Shown here in pieces: positions 34,740 to 42,914 of a stretch of 64,000 bases of DNA (position 1 is its first letter; each line of letters starts with the position of its first letter). A program made the translations under genes and the position numbers. Location: the NCBI GenBank assembly GCA_963750715.1, contig CAVVRP010000010.1, positions 91,763 to 155,762 of the forward strand, in the 5' to 3' direction. The stretch is from JAGVSR01 sp963750715 (lineage in GTDB: Bacteria > Pseudomonadota > Alphaproteobacteria > Rhizobiales > Hyphomicrobiaceae). The notes under the pieces were generated by a model that saw only the letters and a program-made list of their open reading frames with translations, did not search any database and was not told where the DNA came from.

Positions 34740-35154
34740 TCCGATCCCGACTAGCGTCGCGGCAGCCAGCCGTTTCCGCCGCTCGCTCCAAGGCGTTCGC
34801 CGAAACCGGCCCGTGCACGGCGTGTGCGGTGGCTCTATGGTGATGGGCGCAGGACTCGTCGATGCGGAGGGCGCAAGACACGAGATGGCAGGAGTGTTGG
34901 GATTGGAGACGAGCTTCGCCACGCGCCGGATGCACCTCGGCTACCGCTTGGGTCGACTGCAAGCGCCGATGCCGGGATACGCTCAAGGTCCGCGTCTTCG
35001 CGGTCACGAATTCCACTACGCGACAATCCTTTCCCAGCCGGATGCGCCCCTGGCCGCGGTGAGCGACGCAACCGGCGCCGCCGTCGCCGAGACCGGCTCG
35101 CACAGAGGTCAGGCCACAGGGTCATTCTTTCATTTGATCGCGGAGGAGCAGTGA
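34740..35154 (+). pseudogene. cobB: 5'-truncated cobyrinic acid a,c-diamide synthase (cobB) remnant
   Basis: From about 34740 the frame matches only the C-terminal GATase-like part of CobB: RFRRSLQG, HGVCGGSMVMGAGLVDAEG, AGVLGLETSFATRRMHLGYR, RGHEFHYATIL and ETGSHRGQATGSFFHLIA. Intact CobB is roughly 430-450 residues, with an N-terminal ATP-binding half that is absent here. The upstream DNA is the IS6 remnant. CobB amidates cobyrinic acid in B12 synthesis. The stop overlaps the GTG of cobA (GTGA). With no start and no ATP site, the fragment is almost surely inactive. Confidence 0.78.
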
Positions 35155-35873
35155 GCGGCTTCGTGTCCATTGTATCGGCCGGCCCCGGCGATCCCGAGCT
35201 CTTGACGCTCAAGGGTGCCGCCCGGCTCAAGGCCGCAGATGTCGTGCTCTACGACGATTTGGCGTCCGGTGAGATCCTCGGTCATGCCCGCGAGGGCGCG
35301 CTACTCGTCAGCGTCGGTAAGCGCGCCGGCAGGCCGTCTGCAAAACAGGAACACGTCAGCCGCCTGCTTGCCGACTATGCGGCGACAGGAGCACGTGTGG
35401 TCCGCCTCAAGTCTGGCGACGCAGGCGTCTTCGGGCGTCTCGAGGAGGAAATCCAGGCTCTGAAAGCGGCGGGCATCGGCTTTGAGATCGTACCGGGGGT
35501 CTCAGCCGCTTGTGCCGCGGCCGCGATGGCCCGAATTCCACTGACACGCCGGTCGACCGCCCGCCGCGTGCAATTCGTCACTGGCGCCGACGTGACCGGC
35601 GCTCTGCCCACGGACCTCAACTGGGCGGCCCTCGCCGACCCTCAGGCAACGACCGTCATCTATATGGGAAAGCGCACCTTTCCAGAACTCGCACGACGAC
35701 TGTTGGAGGAGGGATTGCCTGCCGAGATGCCGGCGTTACTGGCCGAGTCAGTCGGACACGCCGATCAGCGGCTGGTCCGCACCACGATCGCGGGGCTGGC
35801 CGATCAGCTCGCACGCGAGGCCGTGACGGCGACCGCAGTCATTCTCTACGGGCCATTGGCCGAGGGAGGCTGA
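35151..35873 (+). CDS. cobA: uroporphyrinogen-III C-methyltransferase
   Basis: A 240-residue SUMT starting with GTG at 35151, preceded by GGAGGA and overlapping the cobB stop. Hallmarks are VSAGPGDPELLTLKGAARL, ADVVLYDDL, VGKRAGRPSAKQEHV, RLKSGDAGVFGR and PGVSAACAAAA, that is the SAM-binding methyltransferase fold of CobA/CysG. It methylates uroporphyrinogen III at C2 and C7 with SAM, the branch point to cobalamin and siroheme. The ORF is open upstream to 34824 but that is the cobB region in another frame. It is a single-domain SUMT, not a CysG fusion. Confidence 0.92.
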   Translation: MSGFVSIVSAGPGDPELLTLKGAARLKAADVVLYDDLASGEILGHAREGALLVSVGKRAGRPSAKQEHVSRLLADYAATGARVVRLKSGDAGVFGRLEEEIQALKAAGIGFEIVPGVSAACAAAAMARIPLTRRSTARRVQFVTGADVTGALPTDLNWAALADPQATTVIYMGKRTFPELARRLLEEGLPAEMPALLAESVGHADQRLVRTTIAGLADQLAREAVTATAVILYGPLAEGG

Positions 35874-35875
35874 GC

Positions 35876-36223
35876 GTGCGAACCGGCGGCAACAACGAAA
35901 TGGGTATGACGATTTCAATATGCACAGGTTGCCTTGCCGGGCAAACCGGCTTGGCCGCAGACCTGCTGACGGCACTCGAGGTGAAGGGATTGCACGCACG
36001 CATCGTCGAAACCGGCTGCATGTCGGGCTGTGCCCGCCCCTCCACCATCGCTTTCAGAGCCGACGGCAAGACCGCTTATCTCTTCGGTGAAATCAACTCA
36101 TCCGACATGCCGGAACTCCTGCATTTTGCGACCCTCTACGCTGCCTCTCCAGATGGGAATTTCGCTGACGCCCGGCCGCTCGGCGCACTGCGGAGCAAGG
36201 CGATCGCGCGCATCCCGGGGTAA
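35876..36223 (+). CDS. DUF1636 family metal-binding protein
   Basis: A 115-residue protein. GTG 35876 has GGGAGG just upstream (the ATG at 35900 is the alternative). The DUF1636 pattern is clear: MTISICTGCLAGQ (CxxC), ETGCMSGCARPSTIAFR (further cysteines) and YLFGEINSSDMPELL, with the end ARIPG. This thioredoxin-like Cys-rich family is usually found among cobalamin genes and is thought to be metal-binding. The gene starts two bases after the cobA stop, so it is cotranscribed with it. The biochemical role is unknown. Confidence 0.88.
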   Translation: MRTGGNNEMGMTISICTGCLAGQTGLAADLLTALEVKGLHARIVETGCMSGCARPSTIAFRADGKTAYLFGEINSSDMPELLHFATLYAASPDGNFADARPLGALRSKAIARIPG

Positions 36224-36267
36224 TTGAACATGCGACTTGACGCCTGGCCCGTGAAGCGAGCAAAAAG

Positions 36268-36465
36268 AACCGGCATGGTGTTCCGTGCAGCGCAAAGCGC
36301 TGGAACGTCATTGGGAATGGGGAAGGGTGGACCAAGTTGAGGCGCCCGAAACCCCAGCCGCCCCCGCGACTGTGAGCGGTGAGCAGGCCTCGCATCGATG
36401 CCACTGGGCTGCAAAGCCTGGGAAGGCAGGAGGCTCGCATAGACCCGCAAGCCAGGAGACCGGCC
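36268..36465 (+). promoter_or_regulatory. cobalamin (B12) riboswitch
   Basis: The stretch between the DUF1636 gene and cbtB has the conserved AdoCbl-riboswitch elements in order: GGTGTTCCGTGC-like start (36274 on), TGGGAATGGGGAAG, the hallmark GCCCCCGCGACTGTGAGCGG (36359-36378), GCCACTGGG (36399-36407) and GCAAGCCAGGAGACC (36447-36461). It lies 50 bases upstream of cbtB. B12 binding to this element normally switches off expression of the genes below, here cobalt transporter subunits. Confidence 0.9.
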
Positions 36466-36515
36466 ATGCAACGTGAACCATCAACGCCGTCGGGTGTGAC
36501 GGCAAGGAGATGCAT

Positions 36516-36716
36516 ATGAAAACGAATGTTGCCACCGAAAAACTACTCACCGGGGATCGCGAGGGAAGCGCATCATCAGCTGCCGTGCGTGCCTCATGCG
36601 CTATTGCATTCTTGATTGGGGCTCTGGTCGTGTTCATCGTTGGGTTCTCGCATATGGACGTTGTGCACAATGCAGCCCACGACACACGCCATTCACTTTC
36701 ATTCCCCTGTCACTAG
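36516..36716 (+). CDS. cbtB: cobalt transporter subunit CbtB
   Basis: A 66-residue protein from ATG 36516, with AAGGAGA six bases upstream (the ATG at 36510 is too close). One membrane helix (ASCAIAFLIGALVVFIVGF) is followed by the CbtB C-terminal histidine motif HLDVVHNAAHDTRH-like, here HMDVVHNAAHDTRH, then SLSFPCH. CbtB pairs with CbtA in a predicted secondary cobalt importer seen under B12 riboswitches. It is directly below the riboswitch and 10 bases before cbtA. Confidence 0.93.
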   Translation: MKTNVATEKLLTGDREGSASSAAVRASCAIAFLIGALVVFIVGFSHMDVVHNAAHDTRHSLSFPCH

Positions 36717-36726
36717 AGGTGCAGAC

Positions 36727-37473
36727 ATGCTGACACGCATTATGGGCGTCGGTCTGCTGGCCGGCGTGGTGAGTGGATTGCTGGTCGCAAGCATCCAGCA
36801 CGTTACGACAGTGCCTCTGATCTTGAAGGCTGAGGTCTACGAGCAAGCAAGCCAGAACGAAGGAAAGCCGCAGGGGACGTCTTGGACCTTCGGGGACGAG
36901 GCGCGGGTCATCCTGGTCCATGGGGACATGACAGAACACGCGGACGGCGCAGTAGCGTGGGCACCGGCAGACGGACTCGAGCGTACCGCTTACACAACGC
37001 TTGCGACGGTTGGCACAGCCGTCGGTTTCTCGCTTGTCCTGCTGGCGATCATGCTGGCATCGAGTGCGCAGATCGGACCGCGAACGGCCATCCTGTGGGG
37101 GCTCGGAGCATTCATCGCCACGGGTCTCGCCCCTGGCCTTGGACTATCTCCGGAACTTCCCGGCAGTGCCGCCGCCGAATTGCTGCCACGGCAGATCTGG
37201 TGGCTCTCGACTGCGTTACTGACAGCGATTGGAATTTGGCTGGTGTTCCAGCGCGCAGCGATGCCCGCTATTGCCATTGGATTGGTCCTGATCCTGCTTC
37301 CGCATCTCATCGGCGCGCCACAGGTTCATGAATTCAAGAGCACAGCCCCGGCCGAGCTTGCGGGCCATTTCGCCTCGGCGTCTCTGGCTGTCCATGCTCT
37401 GCTTTGGACCGCTGTAGGAGCCAGTACGGGATACTTCTGGAGGCGGGCGGCGCAGTCCCAAGTCCCGGCCTAG
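36727..37473 (+). CDS. cbtA: cobalt transporter subunit CbtA
   Basis: A 248-residue membrane protein from ATG 36727, with GAGGTG six bases upstream. It has about five or six hydrophobic helices: LLAGVVSGLLVASIQHV, TVGTAVGFSLVLLAIMLASS, AILWGLGAFIATGLAPGLGL, LLTAIGIWLVF and IAIGLVLILLPHLIGAPQ. The motifs GLAPGLGLSPELPG and LPHLIGAPQ with conserved His and Pro are CbtA signatures. With CbtB it is thought to import cobalt for cobalamin. The gene is controlled by the riboswitch upstream of cbtB. Confidence 0.92.
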   Translation: MLTRIMGVGLLAGVVSGLLVASIQHVTTVPLILKAEVYEQASQNEGKPQGTSWTFGDEARVILVHGDMTEHADGAVAWAPADGLERTAYTTLATVGTAVGFSLVLLAIMLASSAQIGPRTAILWGLGAFIATGLAPGLGLSPELPGSAAAELLPRQIWWLSTALLTAIGIWLVFQRAAMPAIAIGLVLILLPHLIGAPQVHEFKSTAPAELAGHFASASLAVHALLWTAVGASTGYFWRRAAQSQVPA

Positions 37474-37907
37474 ATCGCATTGGTACTGTCCCACTAACTC
37501 TGGGCGTTGAGCTCACGTGCTATTGTCATCTCATGCCCCTGTTGGTTGTTCGCGATCATCTGCCGCGCGCGTCAGTCTTGTTGCCTGCGGCAAGGGCGGG
37601 AGCCGAGTTGTCTATCGGTCCAAATAGTCGAGCGACGCAAAGCTCAGCTGGTCCATCGGAGCGCTCCTCGAATCAATGATCCAAGTGTGCCATGATTGAT
37701 ACCAATGGGTTGTTCAGAGGTTCCTTTTAGGTACAGCGTGGCAGGCGGTTCAGCGCATGCGGCCAACTTTTATTTGGCGCCAACGTGCCGTCCATGCGCC
37801 TGGCAGTCGGTCAAACTATCGCTTCGCGATCTTGAACAAGCATTGAGACTTTCGGCAAGCCCTTCCTCTCCCGTTCAAAGTCCGAACACATTGGGCACGC
37901 TCGACCG
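37474..37907. other. intergenic stretch with a possible IS5 start fragment
   Basis: About 430 bases. On the minus strand, near 37629-37674, a 14-codon frame reads MDQLSFASLDYLDR before a stop, reminiscent of the first residues of some IS5-family transposases. It is too short for a firm call. No other gene is recognisable; the plus-strand frame at 37696-38085 looks like a shadow of the minus-strand ORF at 37908-38231. Confidence 0.35.
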
Positions 37908-38231
37908 CTACTGCGGCTTGAACATGTTGCAGTCGGACTTCATCGCATCCGACACTACTCCCGCAGCATCGGAAGGGCGCGGATCGGATGCTTGGCCCTT
38001 TCTCGCTTCCGGGCTCTTCTCGAACTCGTCGACGATCGCATTGCGTTGCTCATTGGTGAGCAGGCCTGTCTGCTCTCCAGCCTGAAGCAAGTGGCACACC
38101 GTCTTCATGCCGCCAAATGCCCCGCTCACCCCACTGTACAGAATTCCGCCGAAGTAACCGGCGCCTAGTCCCGAAGGCGTTTTTTCGACACCATTGATTG
38201 GGAGTTGATGCTCATGGCTGTTCGCCAACAT
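37908..38231 (-). CDS. hypothetical protein, 107 residues or less
   Basis: The minus-strand frame has protein-like composition in its second half: MKTVCHLLQAGEQTGLL, TNEQRNAIVDEFEKSPEAR and SDAMKSDCNMFKPQ. The first half (GAGYFGGILYSGVSGAFGG) is Gly-rich. It could start at 38231 or at the internal Met near residue 42. No family is recognised and no ribosome site stands out. It lies downstream of the M23 peptidase gene in the same direction, separated by about 200 bases without a recognised gene. Confidence 0.4.
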   Translation of the reverse strand: MLANSHEHQLPINGVEKTPSGLGAGYFGGILYSGVSGAFGGMKTVCHLLQAGEQTGLLTNEQRNAIVDEFEKSPEARKGQASDPRPSDAAGVVSDAMKSDCNMFKPQ

Positions 38232-38438
38232 TTGGATTGTCCGAGGGTGCTGCTTTACATCGAGCGTTGGCTGAAGGCGCCAGTTGGAGGATGGCAGCGT
38301 CGTGCCGCGTATGGCGGGTACGCCGCAGGGTGTGGTGAACTCACCGAGAAGACGCAGATCGTCTATTGCAAACAGCAGGTCGAGAACACCACCAACATGT
38401 TTGCGGTGACGGCCATCGGTTTAACCCGATCCCGGAAT

Positions 38439-39455
38439 CTACTGTAAAGACACCTCTGCGCGCCGTTCGTGGAACACGCCGCCGTCGCGGACGATCTGCA
38501 CAGTAGCAGCGTAAGTTCCCATCGGCCACTCGCCCTGCGTCCGCTTCTTTCCAGCGAAGGCGATGTAGGTCGCCTTGTTTCGGTCGATCGGCTTGGTGTC
38601 GCTGACGCCATTAAAATTTGCTGGGCCCGACAGTACTATGCGTACACTGTCGCCTTGGCGCAGGTTCATCAGTCGCGCGACGAAGACGAGTTGCAGACTG
38701 TTGCGCGTCACGGGCGTGGCGAAGTCGCCGTACTCCGCTCGCGCCAGATTGGGCAGGGCGCCGGAGAACACCGTCGCGATGATCTCGCCCTTGAGTCCCG
38801 CGGCCAGTTGCTCCGCCGGCATCGCCCATAGTCCGACACTCGCAGCGCCACTTGCCTGGCAAGCCGCGTTCTGTTCCTGACCCGTGAAGGGATCGACGGG
38901 CTTGCCGTTGCGGCGTACTTCGAAGTGAACGTGGGCGAAATCGGCCATGCCGGAATAGCCGACCGAGCCCAGAGCCTGACCGGTGCCGACCCGGTCGCCG
39001 GACTTCACCGCGATGCTGCCTGAGAGCATATGGCAGTACTGCGTTTCCCAGCCGACGCCGTGATCGATGACGACGCCGTTGCCGCATTCTCGGCTGGCGA
39101 CGCTTTCAGCGCCGCGTTCCCGAACGAGCAAGTCCGGCATGCCGTCGCGCACGCCCTTGATCGTTCCTTCTGCCGCGGCCAGAACAGGTACGGATTTCCC
39201 GGTCTCGACAGTCGAAAGTAGCCGGATGTCGGTCCCCTTGTGGCCGTCATAGGTGGCGCCGCCGCAAGAGAAATCGCGCGCCGCTGGGCCGAGGTCGATA
39301 TCGACGTAGTTCTGAACAAAGCAGGTCTTGCCGAGATCGCAGGCGATCGGTAGGGCGAAACGGGGCGCTGCCGCCTCTCCAGCGAGAGCGACGCCAGCCC
39401 CGCCCGCTAGGGTGCTGAGGGTAAATAGAAGCGCAACTTTCGTAGGTGTCGGCAT
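38439..39455 (-). CDS. M23 family (LytM-type) metallopeptidase
   Basis: A 338-residue secreted protein from ATG 39455, with signal peptide ALLFTLSTLAGGAGVALAGE. The peptidase M23 zinc ligands are visible: His and Asp in DGHKGTDIRLL, and HVHFEVRRNGKPVDPF near residue 200. Between them lie GNGVVIDHGVGWETQYCHML and the SGD-x-V-G-x-GQ-x-L-G segment, normal for the fold. About 120 C-terminal residues form a beta-rich domain. M23 enzymes cut peptide cross-bridges in peptidoglycan or act as amidase activators. The upstream open frame to 39770 has no signal-like start. Confidence 0.85.
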   Translation of the reverse strand: MPTPTKVALLFTLSTLAGGAGVALAGEAAAPRFALPIACDLGKTCFVQNYVDIDLGPAARDFSCGGATYDGHKGTDIRLLSTVETGKSVPVLAAAEGTIKGVRDGMPDLLVRERGAESVASRECGNGVVIDHGVGWETQYCHMLSGSIAVKSGDRVGTGQALGSVGYSGMADFAHVHFEVRRNGKPVDPFTGQEQNAACQASGAASVGLWAMPAEQLAAGLKGEIIATVFSGALPNLARAEYGDFATPVTRNSLQLVFVARLMNLRQGDSVRIVLSGPANFNGVSDTKPIDRNKATYIAFAGKKRTQGEWPMGTYAATVQIVRDGGVFHERRAEVSLQ

Positions 39456-39993
39456 AGCCTTAATCACTCCCGGCGAGGGCCTTGCAACATTATCGCCTGC
39501 ACGCTCCTCGCGCGAGCCCCTGCCGCCGCCTTGCCAAGAGGCGAGTGGCGCGCCGTGGATTGTGAGGGGGAGGTCTTGGATGTCCTGGTCTAATCCCGAA
39601 GAAACAAGAGGGGCGCCCTGAAACGGATGCGGAAACGGCTCGAGACACAGGGCTTTGCTCCGACTGAGTCGTGACGGGCAAACTGCCATCCTATGGTCAA
39701 CATCCTCTCGGGGCTTTCGATTTGGCGGCTCCAGCCCGGCGTCAAATTTGTCAGCCTGCATGAGGTCCACAATTTTTGGCGTTGCGTTTTTTGCATCGAC
39801 AGTAGAAGTCGGGCTTTCGGGCCAATTCCGGCGGACCCTACCGTCCGGCGCTAAGCGCGGACCGCGTCTTTGCCTTCCGGTTGACCAGTATCAAAAGGCT
39901 TCCCTCTCCTTTGCAACAGCGAGCCTAGCGTGATCAGGGATGGGGTGGCGGTACTTGATCGCCGACACGTGCACGCACCGGCATCGAACGAAA

Positions 39994-40023
39994 AAGCCCT
40001 TCGCGGATAATCGCGAAGGGCTT
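39994..40023 (-). terminator. perfect 12-base inverted repeat, intrinsic terminator on minus strand
   Basis: AAGCCCTTCGCG (39994-40005) and CGCGAAGGGCTT (40012-40023) pair perfectly around a six-base loop. On the minus strand the stem is followed by five T (gggctttttcg), so it can terminate leftward transcripts. The nearest leftward gene is phasin, 690 bases upstream. It lies within a minus-strand 83-codon frame (39934-40185), which argues against that frame being real. It may end an unannotated RNA. Confidence 0.5.
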
Positions 40024-40714
40024 CCCATTCGCACTGCGCCCTCTGGACGGTCCCCGCAAACCATCCCTTTCGCAGACGAGAACAATATCATCGCCCACGG
40101 GGAGCGTCCCGTCTAGTTGACGGTTCACGAAATGCCTGATCGGGACATCAGAAAGCGTGGAAAATACGCGCACGCTTTCTGTCACTTATTGTTTCAATTT
40201 GTGTCCGCTCCAGCTGCTTGCTGATTGATCTGCACATCCGCAAAACCTGAGACGCACCGAGAGTGAGCAACAAAAATCCCAAAGTCAATTCTCCGCCATT
40301 CGGGCACAGGATCATCTTTCCGAGATCTGATGGCGTCCGAGCGCGAGATGGGTCGTAGCCCTTGGTTAGACACCGAAATTGCGCCTCGTGATCTCTGCTG
40401 CCGTTGCGCCGTGATCATAGCGGCGAGCCATGAACTCGCCGCTGGTTCCTCCAGTGCTGGTGCACACTGCTGCGACTGGACAACGGTGTGAGACCCAAAG
40501 GAATGGATATCCTCAGGCCCGCCATAATTCGGTCTAACCGGAAGCGCTGATCGCATGGCGCGCGGAAACGCGTGTTCCTCCTGCGACCTGGGCCGTCCAT
40601 CGACGGCCTCATTTTTTCCAAAAGCCCTCTTTGTCGTCGCGAAGCTAGTCGGACCGTCATCGAGCAAGCTACTCGCGGAGGTCATCGAGAGCTTGTTTCG
40701 TGAAAGTCAGGAAT

Positions 40715-41092
40715 TCAGCCTCGTGGCTGCATCCGCTGCGCAGCGTCTGCCATCAGTCGACCAAGTTCTTGCGCCTGCGATGCATAGGCCTGCATCTGGG
40801 TCTGCGCAAAACGGCTCTGGAGAGCGAATACCTCCTGGATGTCCTTGGCGTTGGCCAAGTCACTTGCCAGGCCAAAGGTGGCGTCCGCGTTCTGATTGGC
40901 GAACCTCGTCGCCCGGTCTTGGACGACTTTGAAGCCAGATGTCGCCCCGTTCGATGGGATTGCATTCGACCACATGCTCATGGCTTGGGTCATGGCATCC
41001 ATGAAATGACCATACGTCGCACGGGCCTGCTCGACGTTTTTCTCCGCAAGATAGCGCATCTGCTGCGGGATTTCGAACGGGTTCTGGTTCAT
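40715..41092 (-). CDS. phasin family protein
   Basis: A 125-residue helical protein: MNQNPFEIPQQMRYLAEKNVEQARATYGHFMDAM-type start, then NAKDIQEVFALQSRFAQTQM and QAYASQAQELGRLMADAAQ. These blocks are typical of phasins, which coat polyhydroxyalkanoate granules in alphaproteobacteria. The residue pattern is amphipathic with no cysteines. ATG 41092 follows AGGAGGAAACTATG-like bases on the minus strand. It appears to be monocistronic. Confidence 0.88.
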   Translation of the reverse strand: MNQNPFEIPQQMRYLAEKNVEQARATYGHFMDAMTQAMSMWSNAIPSNGATSGFKVVQDRATRFANQNADATFGLASDLANAKDIQEVFALQSRFAQTQMQAYASQAQELGRLMADAAQRMQPRG

Positions 41093-41740
41093 AGTTTCCT
41101 CCTACGTTTATTGTCCTCAGTCACCGTCTCGTCGATTTGGCGTCTCGCGGTTCTCTGAACGTTCAGTGAGTGACAGGTCTAATAGGTCTAAATGGGAAAC
41201 CCACCCGCAGTCCGCGGAACAAATCGCGCGATCTCGGGATGAAGACCCCGCTCAACGAACTTGGGCCGGAACAACACGAGCGCGGGTAACTCTATCGTTC
41301 CGGGATTCTATGTCACGGCGAAAAAACGCGGAAAGATCGGGGCTGCTTTTTGCTACCGAGACCCTCTCAGCCAAGTTAAGGGCATTCCACTGGCGCTGAA
41401 GCGCTGTGATCCGGTTGAGCTCGTCGCGGAGCTGGTGCTCCGACTTCTTGTTTGTATGCACGCGAAACCTCAGGTCATTTCTTGGAACAGCAACGGACCC
41501 CCATTACCGTCAATCGCAAAATGTTGAAAGCGTTTAGTGACGAGAAGCCTCGAAACCTCCAAAATATCCGAGCGTCTTCGCACCGCACTCTTCGCAACGC
41601 AACACACGGATGGCACCTGACCGTCTCATAAAAAGGCACCCCGGCTTGTGTGGTGGGGTGCAAGTGGCGTCCAGCTTGCGCCGTCGGTGCGTGGTGGCAA
41701 CCAAAATGCTCCGGCGGATCTCAAGCACGGACTTCTGGGT
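41093..41740. other. intergenic stretch with two doubtful small ORFs
   Basis: About 650 bases. The minus-strand frame 41252-41461 (69 codons) contains RDELNRITALQRQWNALN and then SSPDLSAFFRRD, which looks protein-like. The minus-strand frame 41534-41728 contains GAIRVLRCEECGAKTLGYF with a CxxC. Neither has a firm family or ribosome site, so I list them only here. Confidence 0.3.
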
Positions 41741-42151
41741 TCAAAGGAGCTCTCCGTGGATGTAGCTCTCTAACTGCCCGATCATAAAGCGCTGCTCATT
41801 GATGATACCTTTGACCAGATCGCCGATCGAAACGAGGCCAACCACACGGCCACAGTTCGTGACAGGCAGATGACGTACCCGTTCCAGCGTCATAAGTTCC
41901 ATGCACGCCTCAACGCTCTCGTCCGGCTGGACGCAGGTCACTTCCGTTTTCATGATGTCGCGGACGAGGGTTTGCAACGATGTCCTGCCTTTGAGCATGA
42001 CCTCTCTGGCGTAGTCTCGTTCTGTAAAGATGCCCACGAACACATCGCCGTCCATGACCAGCAGCGAACCAACATCTTCACAGGCCATGATTTTTATGGC
42101 CGTATATACCGTCTCGTTTGGGCCTACAGAATAGAAATTGTGCCCCTTCAT
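41741..42151 (-). CDS. CBS-domain pair protein
   Basis: Started at ATG 42151 the product is 136 residues: MKGHNFYSVGPNETVYTAI, GSLLVMDGDVFVGIFTERDY, then the second repeat VTCVQPDESVEACMELM, RHLPVTNCGRVVGLVSIGDL and the end QLESYIHGELL. Two CBS repeats form a Bateman module that typically binds AMP, ATP or SAM. In relatives a few residues (often LLKMKGH) precede the Met used here. That stretch is in frame but upstream of the start, so the 5' end may be slightly damaged. It is adjacent to a norD remnant. Confidence 0.85.
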   Translation of the reverse strand: MKGHNFYSVGPNETVYTAIKIMACEDVGSLLVMDGDVFVGIFTERDYAREVMLKGRTSLQTLVRDIMKTEVTCVQPDESVEACMELMTLERVRHLPVTNCGRVVGLVSIGDLVKGIINEQRFMIGQLESYIHGELL

Positions 42152-42153
42152 CT

Positions 42154-42400
42154 TTAGTAACGCGTGTCTTCGATGCCGTAGCGTCCTTCGCAATGGACAA
42201 GGTCGTTGGGTTTGCTGTCGGTCAACACGAGCAGAAGCCGTTTGCGCGTGGGCCGCTTGGCAAGGTCCGCGGACATATGCGGATCGCTGCGCCAAGGCGC
42301 GTGTAAAATCCCGGCAGCAGCCCCGGTATGCGTGCTCGATGTGGACAGAGAACTTCATCGAGCAGGCGCGAGGCCTGCCTAAACCGCTCAATACTGGTGA
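42154..42400 (-). pseudogene. norD: norD-like (von Willebrand A) C-terminal remnant
   Basis: On the minus strand, ARIPGLLPGFYTRLGAAIR (one frame), followed in another frame by DLAKRPTRKRLLLVLTD, then KPNDLVHCEGRYGIEDTRY and a stop at 42154. This matches the end of NorD/CoxE-like vWA proteins (GFYTRLGAAIRH, then RLLLVLTDGKPNDLDHYEGRYGIEDTR). A frame change is needed between the two parts, and the last residues and the whole upstream gene are missing. NorD helps mature nitric oxide reductase; no other nor gene is nearby. A fossil. Confidence 0.6.
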
Positions 42401-42686
42401 CTACGACACCCGCGAATTCCTCAAGACCAAGGAAGCTTAGGCCGACAATTTCGCCGACTATTTCCGGATACCGCTCGACCGGCTCTGTGCGCATGATCAA
42501 GACCTCGACTTTGGCAAGCGCCTCGAGCCTGAAGCCGACGCTGCCGGTGGCCAGACAGCGGACAAACGTGCACAAGCTATCGCCAACGAGCGTGCGCGCA
42601 TGCTTGACCAGATAGGCTGACAGGATTTCAATTCAGCAACAGATGCAGGCGCGACCGATCCCTGAGGCCGGGCGTGCGCCAAGGGG

Positions 42687-42914
42687 CTATTTGGTGAGCA
42701 GCAACTTGCCATTAGACGTGATCCTTAGCCGATATTCCTCCCCCCGATGCACGATGATGAGCGCGCCGGCCGCGCCAAGGAGTTCCTCGATTGTCACCTT
42801 GCGCGTCTGAGACTCATCTTTGGACTCGTCTGCTCGCGTGCGGGGATCCGGCTGGCTCATGCGTTCGTCGCCCTTCGGAGCGTCTGAGCCCTGGTTCGAC
42901 ATGCCCATGCTCAA
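42687..42914 (-). CDS. hemP: hemin uptake protein HemP
   Basis: A 75-residue protein whose C-terminal 40 residues match HemP: KVTIEELLGAAGALIIVHRG, GEEYRLRITSNGKLLLTK. The N-terminus is hydrophilic and probably variable. The TTG start at 42914 overlaps the stop of the upstream gene (TTGA), suggesting coupling; ATG codons at 42908, 42902 and 42860 are alternatives. HemP is a small protein that in Burkholderia and rhizobia (as HmuP) acts as a regulator needed for heme receptor expression. No heme receptor or ABC transporter is in the window. Confidence 0.8.
   Translation of the reverse strand: MSMGMSNQGSDAPKGDERMSQPDPRTRADESKDESQTRKVTIEELLGAAGALIIVHRGEEYRLRITSNGKLLLTK

Noticed and set aside
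34824..35150. upstream extension of the cobA frame
   Set aside because: The same DNA encodes conserved CobB residues in another frame, and GTG 35151 has a good ribosome site.
37696..38085. 129-codon plus-strand frame
   Set aside because: It overlaps, antisense, the more protein-like minus-strand frame at 37908-38231.
39934..40185. 83-codon minus-strand frame
   Set aside because: A strong terminator hairpin lies inside it, and no family is recognised.
40194..40685. 163-codon minus-strand frame between phasin and the terminator
   Set aside because: No family, no ribosome site, irregular composition; kept only as intergenic.
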